NCBI GenBank assembly: GCA_017533485.1
Contig: JAFXIC010000012.1
Location: forward strand, 1 to 41,080
DNA length: 41,080 bases
Direction of reading: 5' to 3'
Source of the DNA: Oscillospiraceae bacterium
Lineage (GTDB): Bacteria > Bacillota > Clostridia > Oscillospirales > Ruminococcaceae
A program made the translations under genes and the position numbers. The notes beneath the pieces were generated by a model. The model worked only from the letters and a program-made list of their open reading frames with translations. It was not told the origin of the DNA and ran no database searches. This document shows positions 9,692 through 16,800 of the stretch, one piece after another (the stretch's first letter is position 1; each line of letters starts with the position of its first letter).

Positions 9692-10384
9692 TTACATGAT
9701 TTTCAGCGGGTGAAATTGTATATAATCCCCTGAAATCAGGTGGTAATGCACATCATCGCGCACACCGCAGATCGCATACCGGTGGCTTCCGCTGCCATGG
9801 AGATGGCCGTAGTAGCAGTCCTTGACCTGATGCTTCCAGAGCACCTCCAGCATCTCATAATTACAGTTATCCGCAAAAACCGGCGGATAATGGAGAAACA
9901 CGATCGGCTCCAGCCCATCGGCAATGGCAGACCGGATCGAAACCTCCAGCCGCTGTGCCTCGCGCGCGTTGACCTTCGCATTCGCAGGCTCGGACGGCTC
10001 GATATTGACCCAGCCTCTTGTGCCGCAGATTCCATAGCCCTCATATGCATAGTGGTTGTTATGGAGAATATGGAGCGTATCGAGATGGTTCTCGCGTAAA
10101 AACGCAGTCATCTTGGACATGGTTGTCCACCAGTAGTCATGATTGCCCTTGAGGATGATTTTCCTGCCCGGAAGTGCGTCAATCCACTGAAAATCGGGAA
10201 ACGCCTCCGCGAACGTCATACCCCATGAGGTATCGCCCGCGAGCACCACCGTATCTTCCGCGGAAATCTCCCGCAGCCATGCCGCTTTCAGAATCGAAAC
10301 ATGGTTTTCCCAGCCGCCGAATACATCCATCGGTTTATGCACGCCGAACGAAAGGTGCAGATCACCTATGACATACAGACTCAC
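9692..10384 (-). CDS. Calcineurin-like metallophosphoesterase
   Basis: This 230-residue protein has all the metal-binding blocks of the calcineurin-like fold: GDLHLS near the N-terminus, GDTSWG, GNHDYWW, a later FLHYPP, and GHLHGSGSH near the C-terminus. It is expected to be a soluble dinuclear-metal phosphoesterase; the substrate cannot be read from the sequence. It starts with GTG, and that codon overlaps the thrC stop (GTGA), so translation is probably coupled to thrC. It follows thrC and is the last gene of the long minus-strand run. No terminator was recognised after it. Confidence 0.88.
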   Translation of the reverse strand: MSLYVIGDLHLSFGVHKPMDVFGGWENHVSILKAAWLREISAEDTVVLAGDTSWGMTFAEAFPDFQWIDALPGRKIILKGNHDYWWTTMSKMTAFLRENHLDTLHILHNNHYAYEGYGICGTRGWVNIEPSEPANAKVNAREAQRLEVSIRSAIADGLEPIVFLHYPPVFADNCNYEMLEVLWKHQVKDCYYGHLHGSGSHRYAICGVRDDVHYHLISGDYIQFHPLKIM

Positions 10385-11877
10385 GCAATCCCCAGCTTTT
10401 CCTTTACGTAATCAGCCATCGCGGATTTCTCCACACTGTCGCTGAAGCGTACAGGTTTCGTCTTCAGGGAAGCGAGTGCCTCCGGAATCGGCATTCCGGT
10501 TTTCTTGTTCAGCAGGTCGAGAATCGTATATTCATCCGCATCCGCCGGTACATTTCCGACAGCCTCCAGTACGGCATTGCCGAACTTATAGGGGTTTGCG
10601 GTGGATGCCACAAGCATCGGCAGCTTCTCGGACGCTGTTTCCTGATAGCTTCTTGCGGCACAGATACCGACTGCGGTATGGGTATCGGAGAGATATTTAT
10701 TTTCGGAGAATACCGTTCCGATCATCTCCTTTGTCGCTTCATCATCCCAGCAGCTTCCGGAGAATTCTGCCTGAATACGGTGCGCGATTTCGATCGGGAC
10801 TTCATACTTTCCGTCCGTTTTGAGGGCATCGAACCATTCACGGATCTGCGCGTCGTCCTCATGCGTCATATGGTAGAGCAGACGTTCCAGATTGCTGGAA
10901 ATGAGAATATCCATCGACGGGGAAACGGTTGCATGGAAGGTTCTGTTGCGGTCATAGACACCGGTTTCGATAAATTCGGTGAGTACGTTATTGACATTCG
11001 AAGCACAGACAAGATGCTGGATCGGAACACCCATCTGCTTTGCATACCATGCGGCGAGGATATTGCCGAAATTGCCGGTCGGTACCGTCAGGTTGAAACG
11101 CTGACCTTCCTTGAGAATTCCCTGCTCGAGCATTGTGACATAGGCAGAAACATAGTAAACGATCTGGGGAACGAGTCTGCCCCAGTTAATGCTGTTTGCG
11201 CTGGAGAACTGCATCCGGTTGTCAGCAAGCACCTCCTGCATGGCAGGATCGGTAAAGATAGCCTTTACGCCGTTCTGGCAGTCATCGAAATTGCCCTTTA
11301 CCGCACAGACGCGGACATTTTCGCCTTCCTGTGTCTGCATCTGACGCTTCTGCATGGAGCTGACGCCGTCCTCGGGATAGAAGACCATGATTTTCGTACC
11401 CTTGACATCCTGGAAGCCGGCGAGTGCTGCTTTTCCGGTATCGCCCGAAGTTGCGGTCAGAATCACAACCTCACGGTCGATCCCGCTCTTCTTGATGGAT
11501 TTTGTCAGGAAATGGGGAAGAATCTGGAGTGCCATATCCTTAAACGCACAGGTCGGGCCGTGCCACAGTTCGAGCAGCATCGTACCGTCTGCAAGGGTAG
11601 AGATTTCCTGAACTCTCGGCGTTTCGAAGCTTCCGCTTTCGTATGCATTCTTCGTACACTCGCGGAGTTCTTCCGCTGTAAAGTCGGTGAGATAGAGCGC
11701 GAAGATACGTGCCGCACGCTCTGCATACGGCAGATTTTTCAGCGCGTTGAAGTCTGCCGCAGTCATCTCAGGGATGCATTCCGGCACAAACAAGCCGCCG
11801 TCTGCCGCAATCCCCTGTGCAATCGCCTGTGCAGCAGGCACGGACAAGGATTTGTTTCTTGTGCTGTGATATAACAT
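10381..11877 (-). CDS. thrC: Threonine synthase
   Basis: This 498-residue PLP enzyme converts O-phosphohomoserine to threonine. The N-terminus MLYHSTRNKSLSV is characteristic of the long threonine-synthase subfamily. The PLP lysine is K113 in TCAFKDMALQ, with the phosphate-binding region at TATSGDTGKAAL. An upstream in-frame ATG adds six residues. The start at 11877 is chosen because GGGAGG lies seven bases before it and the family motif begins there. It is 78 bases after yraN and is followed by the overlapping phosphoesterase. No homoserine kinase or dehydrogenase gene is nearby. Confidence 0.96.
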   Translation of the reverse strand: MLYHSTRNKSLSVPAAQAIAQGIAADGGLFVPECIPEMTAADFNALKNLPYAERAARIFALYLTDFTAEELRECTKNAYESGSFETPRVQEISTLADGTMLLELWHGPTCAFKDMALQILPHFLTKSIKKSGIDREVVILTATSGDTGKAALAGFQDVKGTKIMVFYPEDGVSSMQKRQMQTQEGENVRVCAVKGNFDDCQNGVKAIFTDPAMQEVLADNRMQFSSANSINWGRLVPQIVYYVSAYVTMLEQGILKEGQRFNLTVPTGNFGNILAAWYAKQMGVPIQHLVCASNVNNVLTEFIETGVYDRNRTFHATVSPSMDILISSNLERLLYHMTHEDDAQIREWFDALKTDGKYEVPIEIAHRIQAEFSGSCWDDEATKEMIGTVFSENKYLSDTHTAVGICAARSYQETASEKLPMLVASTANPYKFGNAVLEAVGNVPADADEYTILDLLNKKTGMPIPEALASLKTKPVRFSDSVEKSAMADYVKEKLGIA

Positions 11878-11955
11878 ATTTGTTCCTCCCAACAATTGGT
11901 ATCATATATTCGGATTCCGACGCAGCCGCCGTACATCGCAGACGATCCCGTATGG

Positions 11956-12333
11956 CTACGCATAGAATGCGTGTTCGAAATAGTTGATACTCCGGATAAA
12001 GCTTCCGCTGTATAAGACCTCTGCGACATCAAACCGCGGCTGTAAATCGGTCGGATGCCGGCGCAGATAGGCTTCCGCAGTACGGATCAGAAGCTGTTGT
12101 TTTTTCGGTGTAACGGCTGCGGCACCCGATACGAGTGCATTCAGCCGGCGGGTTTTGACTTCGACCAGCAGCAGATATCCGTCCAGTGCTGCGATAATGT
12201 CGATCTCGCCGCCGCGGATCGTGAAATTCCGACAGAGGATTTCTGCGCCCTTCCCGATGAGGTATTGACAGACCGCATCCTCTCCCAGTGCACCGATCGA
12301 GCGTTTTTCCGCGCGGTTATCTGGATTCGCCAT
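11956..12333 (-). CDS. yraN: YraN/UPF0102 family nuclease-fold protein
   Basis: This 125-residue protein has the restriction-endonuclease-like core of the family: GEDAVCQYL, then GGEIDIIAALDGYLLLVEVKTR (positions about 47-68, carrying the D, E-x-K residues of PD-(D/E)xK folds), then KKQQLLIRTAEAYL. Its biological role is unsettled in the family. A longer open frame extends upstream inside rnhB, but conservation begins at MANPDNRAEKRSIGALGED. The chosen start overlaps the 3' end of rnhB by 17 bases. The ribosome-binding site is weak, which suggests translational coupling. The position behind rnhB is the usual one. Confidence 0.88.
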   Translation of the reverse strand: MANPDNRAEKRSIGALGEDAVCQYLIGKGAEILCRNFTIRGGEIDIIAALDGYLLLVEVKTRRLNALVSGAAAVTPKKQQLLIRTAEAYLRRHPTDLQPRFDVAEVLYSGSFIRSINYFEHAFYA

Positions 12334-12946
12334 AGAATTTTCTGAGGAAAGACGGGCGGTGTGCCGGACACATCCCGTATTTCGCGATTGCTTCATAATG
12401 TGCTTTTGTGCCGTAGCCCTTATGCTGTGCAAAGCCGTACTGCGGATACTGCTCGTCCAGCGCCCGCAGTGACGCATCTCTCGCGGTTTTTGCCAGCACC
12501 GATGCCGCCGCAATGCTTGCGGATTTCGCGTCGCCATGCGTCAGCGTATCCAGCGGCATCAAAAGGTCGGGACATTGATTTCCGTCCACGAGTGCGAATG
12601 CAGGTGTTTCCGAAAGTCCCTCGACTGCACGCTTCATCGCAAGCAATGCCGCACGGAGAATATTCATCTCCTCGATTTCGGCAACCGATGCAGTCGCGAC
12701 ACACCATGCCAATGCAGAGGCACGGATTTCGGGTGCAAGCGCTTCCCGTCTTGCTTCGGAGAGTTTTTTGCTGTCGTTCAGTCCGGCAATCCGGATATCC
12801 GGCGGAAGAATCACCGCCGCGGCATATACATCGCCGGCAAGCGGACCCCGTCCGGCTTCATCCACGCCGCAGAACACGGGATAATGCGTCCGCACCGCCG
12901 CGTCAAATTCAAATAATTCCGTATAGGTTTTCAGCTGTCTTGCCAT
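12317..12946 (-). CDS. rnhB: Ribonuclease HII
   Basis: This 209-residue enzyme cleaves RNA in RNA-DNA hybrids and at single ribonucleotides in DNA. The catalytic block is FCGVDEAGRGPLAGDV (D29, E30). Further signatures are NDSKKLSEARRE, LVDGNQCP and HGDAKSASIAAASVLAKTARD. The length is normal. The ATG lies three bases after the rbgA stop, with GAGGG upstream. It belongs to the ribosome and secretion housekeeping run starting at rplS. Confidence 0.96.
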   Translation of the reverse strand: MARQLKTYTELFEFDAAVRTHYPVFCGVDEAGRGPLAGDVYAAAVILPPDIRIAGLNDSKKLSEARREALAPEIRASALAWCVATASVAEIEEMNILRAALLAMKRAVEGLSETPAFALVDGNQCPDLLMPLDTLTHGDAKSASIAAASVLAKTARDASLRALDEQYPQYGFAQHKGYGTKAHYEAIAKYGMCPAHRPSFLRKFYGESR

Positions 12947-12949
12947 TAC

Positions 12950-13888
12950 TCAGCCCTCATGCTCCGGAAAAGCGTTCTCCTGCGCCGCAGTATCCGCGGA
13001 TGCGGACGTCGGGGCAGGTATAGCGGCGACAGGCGGTTCTTCCAATGTAATCCGTCCGAGCTTTACGCCGCGGAATTCGTCCAGCAGCGCAATTGCGGCA
13101 CGCTCCGTATTCGGAATTCCGCCCGAAAGCAGCATTCCGCGGTTCTTTGCAAGCTGTTCGAGGAGCGCAAATCCTTTCAGTTCTGCGTCCGGTGCAATCT
13201 TATATCGTTCCAGCAATGCCTGCGGATATTTTGTATGCAGCAGCTCCAGCAGCTTTGCGGCAAGTGCTTCCTGATCGAGAATATCATCCCGGATCGCGCC
13301 GGTAAATGCGAGTCTGCACGCAACCTCCTGGTCATCAAGCTTCGGCCAGAGTACGCCGGGTGTATCAAGCAGTTCCACGCCGCCGTCCACCTTAATCCAT
13401 TGCTGGACGCGTGTGACACCGGCTCTGTCCTCGGCTTTCGCACGCTTTCCGCCGGCAAGCCGGTTGATGAGCGAGGATTTCCCGACATTCGGGATGCCGA
13501 GAATCATCACACGAATCGGTCTGCCCTTCATGCCCTTTTCCGCATACCGTGCAAGCTGTGGGGCGAGGAGGGTACGCAGGGCGTTCGGGAAATTCTTCAC
13601 GCCTTTTCCGCTCTTGGAATCGGCAGTAATGACGGCTGCGCCGCGTTTCTGGTAATACGCAATCCATTTCTGTGTCAGCGCAGGGTCAGCCATATCCGCT
13701 TTATTGAGGATGACGAGTCTGGGCTTTTTTCGTGTCAGACGGTCAAACTCCGGATTCCGGCTGCTTAGCGGCAGCCTTGCGTCCAGCAGTTCCGCGACTG
13801 CGTCCACCAGCGGCAGACTCTTCTGAATCATGCGTCTGGTTTTCGCCATATGTCCCGGAAACCACTGTATGGTTTTCATATCTTCCAT
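12950..13888 (-). CDS. rbgA: Ribosome biogenesis GTPase YlqF/RbgA
   Basis: This 312-residue circularly permuted GTPase assists late assembly of the 50S subunit. The motif order G4 (LNKADMAD), G1 (GIPNVGKSSLINRL), G3 (DTPGVLWPK) shows the permutation. The N-terminal IQWFPGHMAKTRR is diagnostic. The extreme C-terminus is an Ala/Pro/Thr-rich tail. There are two possible ATG starts, 13888 and 13879. Neither has a strong ribosome-binding site, and GGAAGAT sits just before the second, so the first three residues are uncertain. It follows the signal peptidase genes, as in many Firmicutes. Confidence 0.94.
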   Translation of the reverse strand: MEDMKTIQWFPGHMAKTRRMIQKSLPLVDAVAELLDARLPLSSRNPEFDRLTRKKPRLVILNKADMADPALTQKWIAYYQKRGAAVITADSKSGKGVKNFPNALRTLLAPQLARYAEKGMKGRPIRVMILGIPNVGKSSLINRLAGGKRAKAEDRAGVTRVQQWIKVDGGVELLDTPGVLWPKLDDQEVACRLAFTGAIRDDILDQEALAAKLLELLHTKYPQALLERYKIAPDAELKGFALLEQLAKNRGMLLSGGIPNTERAAIALLDEFRGVKLGRITLEEPPVAAIPAPTSASADTAAQENAFPEHEG

Positions 13889-13923
13889 AACAATCTATCC
13901 GTTTCTTCGGTCATGCATCCGCA

Positions 13924-15216
13924 TCAGCTGAAAGTCTGAAACGGGAAGAACCGCAGCCATACTGTTCCGACAATGTCGGATTCCGGAATCAGTCCCACAT
14001 CGGGATGGCGGCTGTCCTTCGAGATGCTTCGGTTATCGCCCAGCACAAATACATAGCCTTCCGGAACGGTCAGCGGATAGGAGAATGCCCCCTCGTCGCG
14101 CGTTGTCAGCGTGCTGGTATAGGGTTCGTCCAGTGCACGGTCATCCACATAGACCACGCCTGCCGAAAAATCAATATTGACGGTCTGACCGCCGACGGCA
14201 ATCAGCCGCTTGACGATACATTTTCCGAGTCCGTCGGATGCTTCGAGTGCACCGTCGGCATTGAATGTATATGCGGTGCGGCTGTTGAGAATCAGGATAT
14301 CGCCCGTTTCATAGGAATGGTCAAGCCGCGATACCAGCAGCCGCTCGCCGGAAGTCAGTGTCGGCAGCATCGAATCGCCCTCGACCGTTGCATGGCCCAG
14401 AACAAACGAAAACAGCAGCATGATAAGAAAAGCAGAGACACAGACTGTTTCCATCAGATCCAGCGCATCCAGCAAAAATCTGCCGATGGGATTCCGCAAA
14501 AGCTTCTGTTCCAGCGCATCGGCAATTCCCGAAATACCCGAGCCGATGCGCGTCATTTTTTCGGTGGCTGACAGCTTCTGCGGTGGAATGACAGCAACCG
14601 ATTGTACGGTCGGTTCTTCTGCCTGTCCGGACTCTGCCGCAGGTGTTTCCGCGGTCGGTTCTTCTGCCTGTTCGGGCTCTGCCGCAGGTGCTTCCGCAGT
14701 CGGTTCTTCCATCTGTTCGGGCTCTGCCGCAGGTGTTTCCGCAGTCGGTTCTTCCGTCTGTTCGGGCTCTGCCGCAGGTGTTTCCGCAGTCGGTTCTTCC
14801 GTCTGTCCGGACTCTGCCGCAGGTGTTTCCGCAGTCGGTTCTTCTGCCTGTCCGGACTCTGCCGCAAGTGTTTCCGCAGTCGGTTCTTCCGTCTGTCCGG
14901 GCTCTGCCGCAGGTGCTTCCACAGTCGGTTCTTCCGTCTGTCCGGACTCTGCCGCAGGCGTTTCCGCAGTCGGTTCTTCCGTCTGTTCGGACTCTGCCGC
15001 AGGTGCTTCCGCAGTCGGTTCTTCCGTCTGTTTGGGCTCTGCCGCAGGTGTTTCCACAGCGGTTTCTTGTGCAGGTGCAGTTTGTGCAGACGCGGGAGTT
15101 TCCGCCAGCTCTGCGCCGGAATCTGTCGGCACGACAGCCGCGGCTTCCTCTGTATGCGCCGCAAGATCTTGCAGTTCTTCCTTCTTTTTCGGGAGAATCT
15201 TTCCGAAGATACCCAT
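13924..15216 (-). CDS. lepB: Signal peptidase I with a long repetitive N-terminal extension
   Basis: This 430-residue membrane serine protease would remove signal peptides from exported proteins. Residues 1-53 are charged and Ala-rich. Residues 54-203 are ten 15-residue Pro/Glu/Ala/Thr repeats. One transmembrane segment lies at about 254-274. The catalytic Ser282 is in EGDSMLPT and the catalytic Lys336 in VKRLIAVGG. The later GDNRSISKDSRHPD box lies at about 393-405. Family members normally have about 180-220 residues, so the extension doubles the length. With an inward N-terminus it would be cytoplasmic. The start at 15216 follows GCGAGGTG; an upstream ATG overlapping the preceding gene is rejected. 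It is the second of two adjacent signal peptidases, 26 bases after the first. Confidence 0.93.
   Translation of the reverse strand: MGIFGKILPKKKEELQDLAAHTEEAAAVVPTDSGAELAETPASAQTAPAQETAVETPAAEPKQTEEPTAEAPAAESEQTEEPTAETPAAESGQTEEPTVEAPAAEPGQTEEPTAETLAAESGQAEEPTAETPAAESGQTEEPTAETPAAEPEQTEEPTAETPAAEPEQMEEPTAEAPAAEPEQAEEPTAETPAAESGQAEEPTVQSVAVIPPQKLSATEKMTRIGSGISGIADALEQKLLRNPIGRFLLDALDLMETVCVSAFLIMLLFSFVLGHATVEGDSMLPTLTSGERLLVSRLDHSYETGDILILNSRTAYTFNADGALEASDGLGKCIVKRLIAVGGQTVNIDFSAGVVYVDDRALDEPYTSTLTTRDEGAFSYPLTVPEGYVFVLGDNRSISKDSRHPDVGLIPESDIVGTVWLRFFPFQTFS
14608..15057 (-). repeat. Ten tandem 45-bp coding repeats in lepB
   Basis: Ten consecutive units of 45 bases encode variants of AETPAAEPEQTEEPT. 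Variation is limited to a few positions: A/V first, T/A third, P/S eighth, E/G/K ninth, T/A/M eleventh. The array is in frame throughout. The high identity between units suggests recent expansion or ongoing homogenisation, and the copy number may vary between strains. Confidence 0.95.
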
Positions 15217-15242
15217 CTGTTCCGCACCTCGCTTTCCTATTC

Positions 15243-15920
15243 TTAAATCAACAATGCAAACCGATCCAGCAGACTTGTGCACTCATCCTCAAGCCGATAA
15301 AACCGCCAGATTGCACGGCCGATGACCTGTTCCACCGGTACAAGTGCCACTTCGGGATTCCGGCTGTCGGTGCTGTGCAGGCGATTATCACCCATGACGA
15401 ATACATAGCCCTCCGGAATCACGATCGGATAGGTAAATGCACCGTCGTCACGCGTTGTGAGGTCTGCGATATAAGGTTCGGGAATCTGGACGCCGTCCAC
15501 AGCAACCGTTCCGTTGACAAAATCAATATTCAGCTCCTGACCCGCGACCGCTATTACGCGCTTGATGAGACGGAGCCCCATTCCATCGGTTTCATAGACG
15601 TCTGTTCCCGAGCCATCTTGAAAATGGCCGCCGATTTCATCGTCGATAATCACGATATCACCATTTTTCGGCGTATAACCAAGACTCCACATCACCAGAC
15701 GGTCTTTATCGAGCAGTGTCGGCATCATCGAAACGCCGTCTACCGTCACAGGCCGCAGGAGATATGCAAACAGCAGTACAATCACAAAAATGGATGTCAC
15801 AACCGCTTCGATGATATCCATCACATCGCCGAAAAATGCACGGATACCGCCGCGGGACTCTTCCTGTTCCGCTTCCTTTGTTTCTTCCGTATGTTCTGTA
15901 TTCTGCATAGAATCGTCCAT
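15243..15920 (-). CDS. lepB: Signal peptidase I
   Basis: This 225-residue type I signal peptidase has an acidic N-terminus of about 25 residues (Glu-rich), one transmembrane segment (about 36-56, VVTSIFVIVLLFAYLL), the catalytic serine in DGVSMMPTL, the catalytic lysine in LIKRVIAVAGQ, and the MGDNRLHSTDSRNPE box. The length is normal. Translation starts at ATG (15920); an internal ATG four residues in is also possible. It sits between rplS and the second, repeat-bearing signal peptidase. Two consecutive copies suggest substrate division or dosage for a heavily secreting cell. Confidence 0.94.
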   Translation of the reverse strand: MDDSMQNTEHTEETKEAEQEESRGGIRAFFGDVMDIIEAVVTSIFVIVLLFAYLLRPVTVDGVSMMPTLLDKDRLVMWSLGYTPKNGDIVIIDDEIGGHFQDGSGTDVYETDGMGLRLIKRVIAVAGQELNIDFVNGTVAVDGVQIPEPYIADLTTRDDGAFTYPIVIPEGYVFVMGDNRLHSTDSRNPEVALVPVEQVIGRAIWRFYRLEDECTSLLDRFALLI

Positions 15921-15964
15921 TTCGGATTCTCCTTTTCCTCGTAATCAAAATGCCGCAGATAAGC

Positions 15965-15990
15965 AAAAAAGGGGACAGTTGCCGTCCCCT
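15965..15990 (-). terminator. Rho-independent terminator after rplS
   Basis: On the minus strand GGGGAC / GTCCCC with a 7-nt loop is followed by a run of six T, 17 bases past the rplS stop. It should reduce transcription into the signal peptidase genes, which therefore need read-through or their own promoter. Confidence 0.85.
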
Positions 15991-16006
15991 CCTCGCCTGT
16001 TTGAAG

Positions 16007-16351
16007 TCAGCGAACCTGACCCTTAACTCTTGCAGCCTTACCGACTCTGTCACGCAGATAGTAGAGCTTCGCTCTGCGGACAACGCCTCTGCGGACAATT
16101 TCCACCTTGTCAACAGCAGGGGAATGAACGGGGAATACACGCTCAATACCACAGCCGTGTGCGACTCTGCGGACGGTAAAGGTTTCACTGATACCGCCGT
16201 GCTTCTTCGCAATGATGGTGCCCTCAAAAACCTGAATACGGCTCTTGTCGCCTTCCTGAATACGGACGTGAACCTTAACGGTATCGCCGATGTTCAGCTC
16301 CGGAACATTTTCCTTCAGGCTGGAGTTGCTGATCTTTTCAAGTGCGTTCAT
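16007..16351 (-). CDS. rplS: 50S ribosomal protein L19
   Basis: This 114-residue protein sits at the interface of the 30S and 50S subunits. The family is clear from [52 protein letters not shown] and [19 protein letters not shown]. The length is normal. The ATG follows AAGGAGG. It has a strong promoter and a leader of about 170 bases upstream, and a terminator directly after it. The order rplS-lepB-rbgA-rnhB is common in Firmicutes. Confidence 0.98.
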   Translation of the reverse strand: MNALEKISNSSLKENVPELNIGDTVKVHVRIQEGDKSRIQVFEGTIIAKKHGGISETFTVRRVAHGCGIERVFPVHSPAVDKVEIVRRGVVRRAKLYYLRDRVGKAARVKGQVR

Positions 16352-16521
16352 GGGTAGTTCCTCCTTGATTTTTACGGATGTTCATTCGTGCATTCTGTTT
16401 CTTCCGCCGAAGAAACGCACCAGCGGACCATCCTGTGTCAGAAATGTATGCTGCTGCGTGAAAACACAGCGCAAATGCACCTTTGACCGCGCCGGTCAAG
16501 AACCGGCGGACACTCAAATGC
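16352..16521 (-). promoter_or_regulatory. rplS 5' leader, candidate L19 autoregulatory leader
   Basis: The transcript from the promoter at 16528-16556 would carry about 170 untranslated bases. They contain clear stems, such as GCCGGT / ACCGGC with a TCTTG loop and TTTCTTC / GAAGAAA with a GGCG loop. A ribosomal-protein L19 leader family is known in low-GC Gram-positives. I infer membership from position and structure and did not confirm the consensus. Confidence 0.4.
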
Positions 16522-16527
16522 TGTATC

Positions 16528-16556
16528 ATTATACCACACTCCTTTTCAAATTGCAA
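16528..16556 (-). promoter_or_regulatory. Strong sigma-A promoter of rplS
   Basis: On the minus strand TTGCAA (16551-16556), a 17-nt spacer and TATAAT (16528-16533). Confidence 0.85.
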
Positions 16557-16668
16557 GCTTTTTTCGAAAAAAATTTCCATTCCCTATAAAAAAATATACC
16601 GAATCTGCTTTCTCTTTTTCCGCTCTGTACAATACGCACGAAAAAATGTGAATTTTCTGTAAAATCCC

Positions 16669-16697
16669 TTGCATTTCACCCATTCGCGTGATATACT
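16669..16697 (+). promoter_or_regulatory. Sigma-A promoter of the GH74 gene
   Basis: TTGCAT (16669-16674), a 17-nt spacer and TATACT (16692-16697) precede the GH74 start by about 100 bases. A large inverted repeat follows about 15 bases downstream, inside the 5' UTR. Confidence 0.75.
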
Positions 16698-16712
16698 ATA
16701 TTTATAGAAAAT

Positions 16713-16747
16713 CTATTCACTCCGTTTAACTTAAATGAAGTGAATAG
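16713..16747 (+). promoter_or_regulatory. 35-bp near-perfect inverted repeat in the GH74 5' UTR, likely operator
   Basis: The arms are CTATTCACTCCGTTTAA and the reverse complement of CTATTCACTTCATTTAA around a central C at 16730. They differ at two of 17 positions. The repeat lies just downstream of the expected transcription start, where a bound repressor would block elongation or initiation. The core GTTTAACTTAAA recurs exactly at 24132-24143, over the -35 region of the first small-RNA unit. Confidence 0.6.
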
Positions 16748-16800
16748 CCCAAAAATCATATTTCTATCCACTTTATATTTTCTCCAGGGGGTATTTTACC

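Noticed and set aside
14420-15325. Long plus-strand open frames (up to about 430 residues) opposite the repeat-bearing signal peptidase
   Set aside because: They arise from the 45-bp repeats and GC-rich codon bias of the minus-strand gene. They have no ribosome-binding site, no family motif, and read as low-complexity Ser/Ala/Val/Gly or Arg/Cys/Phe peptides.
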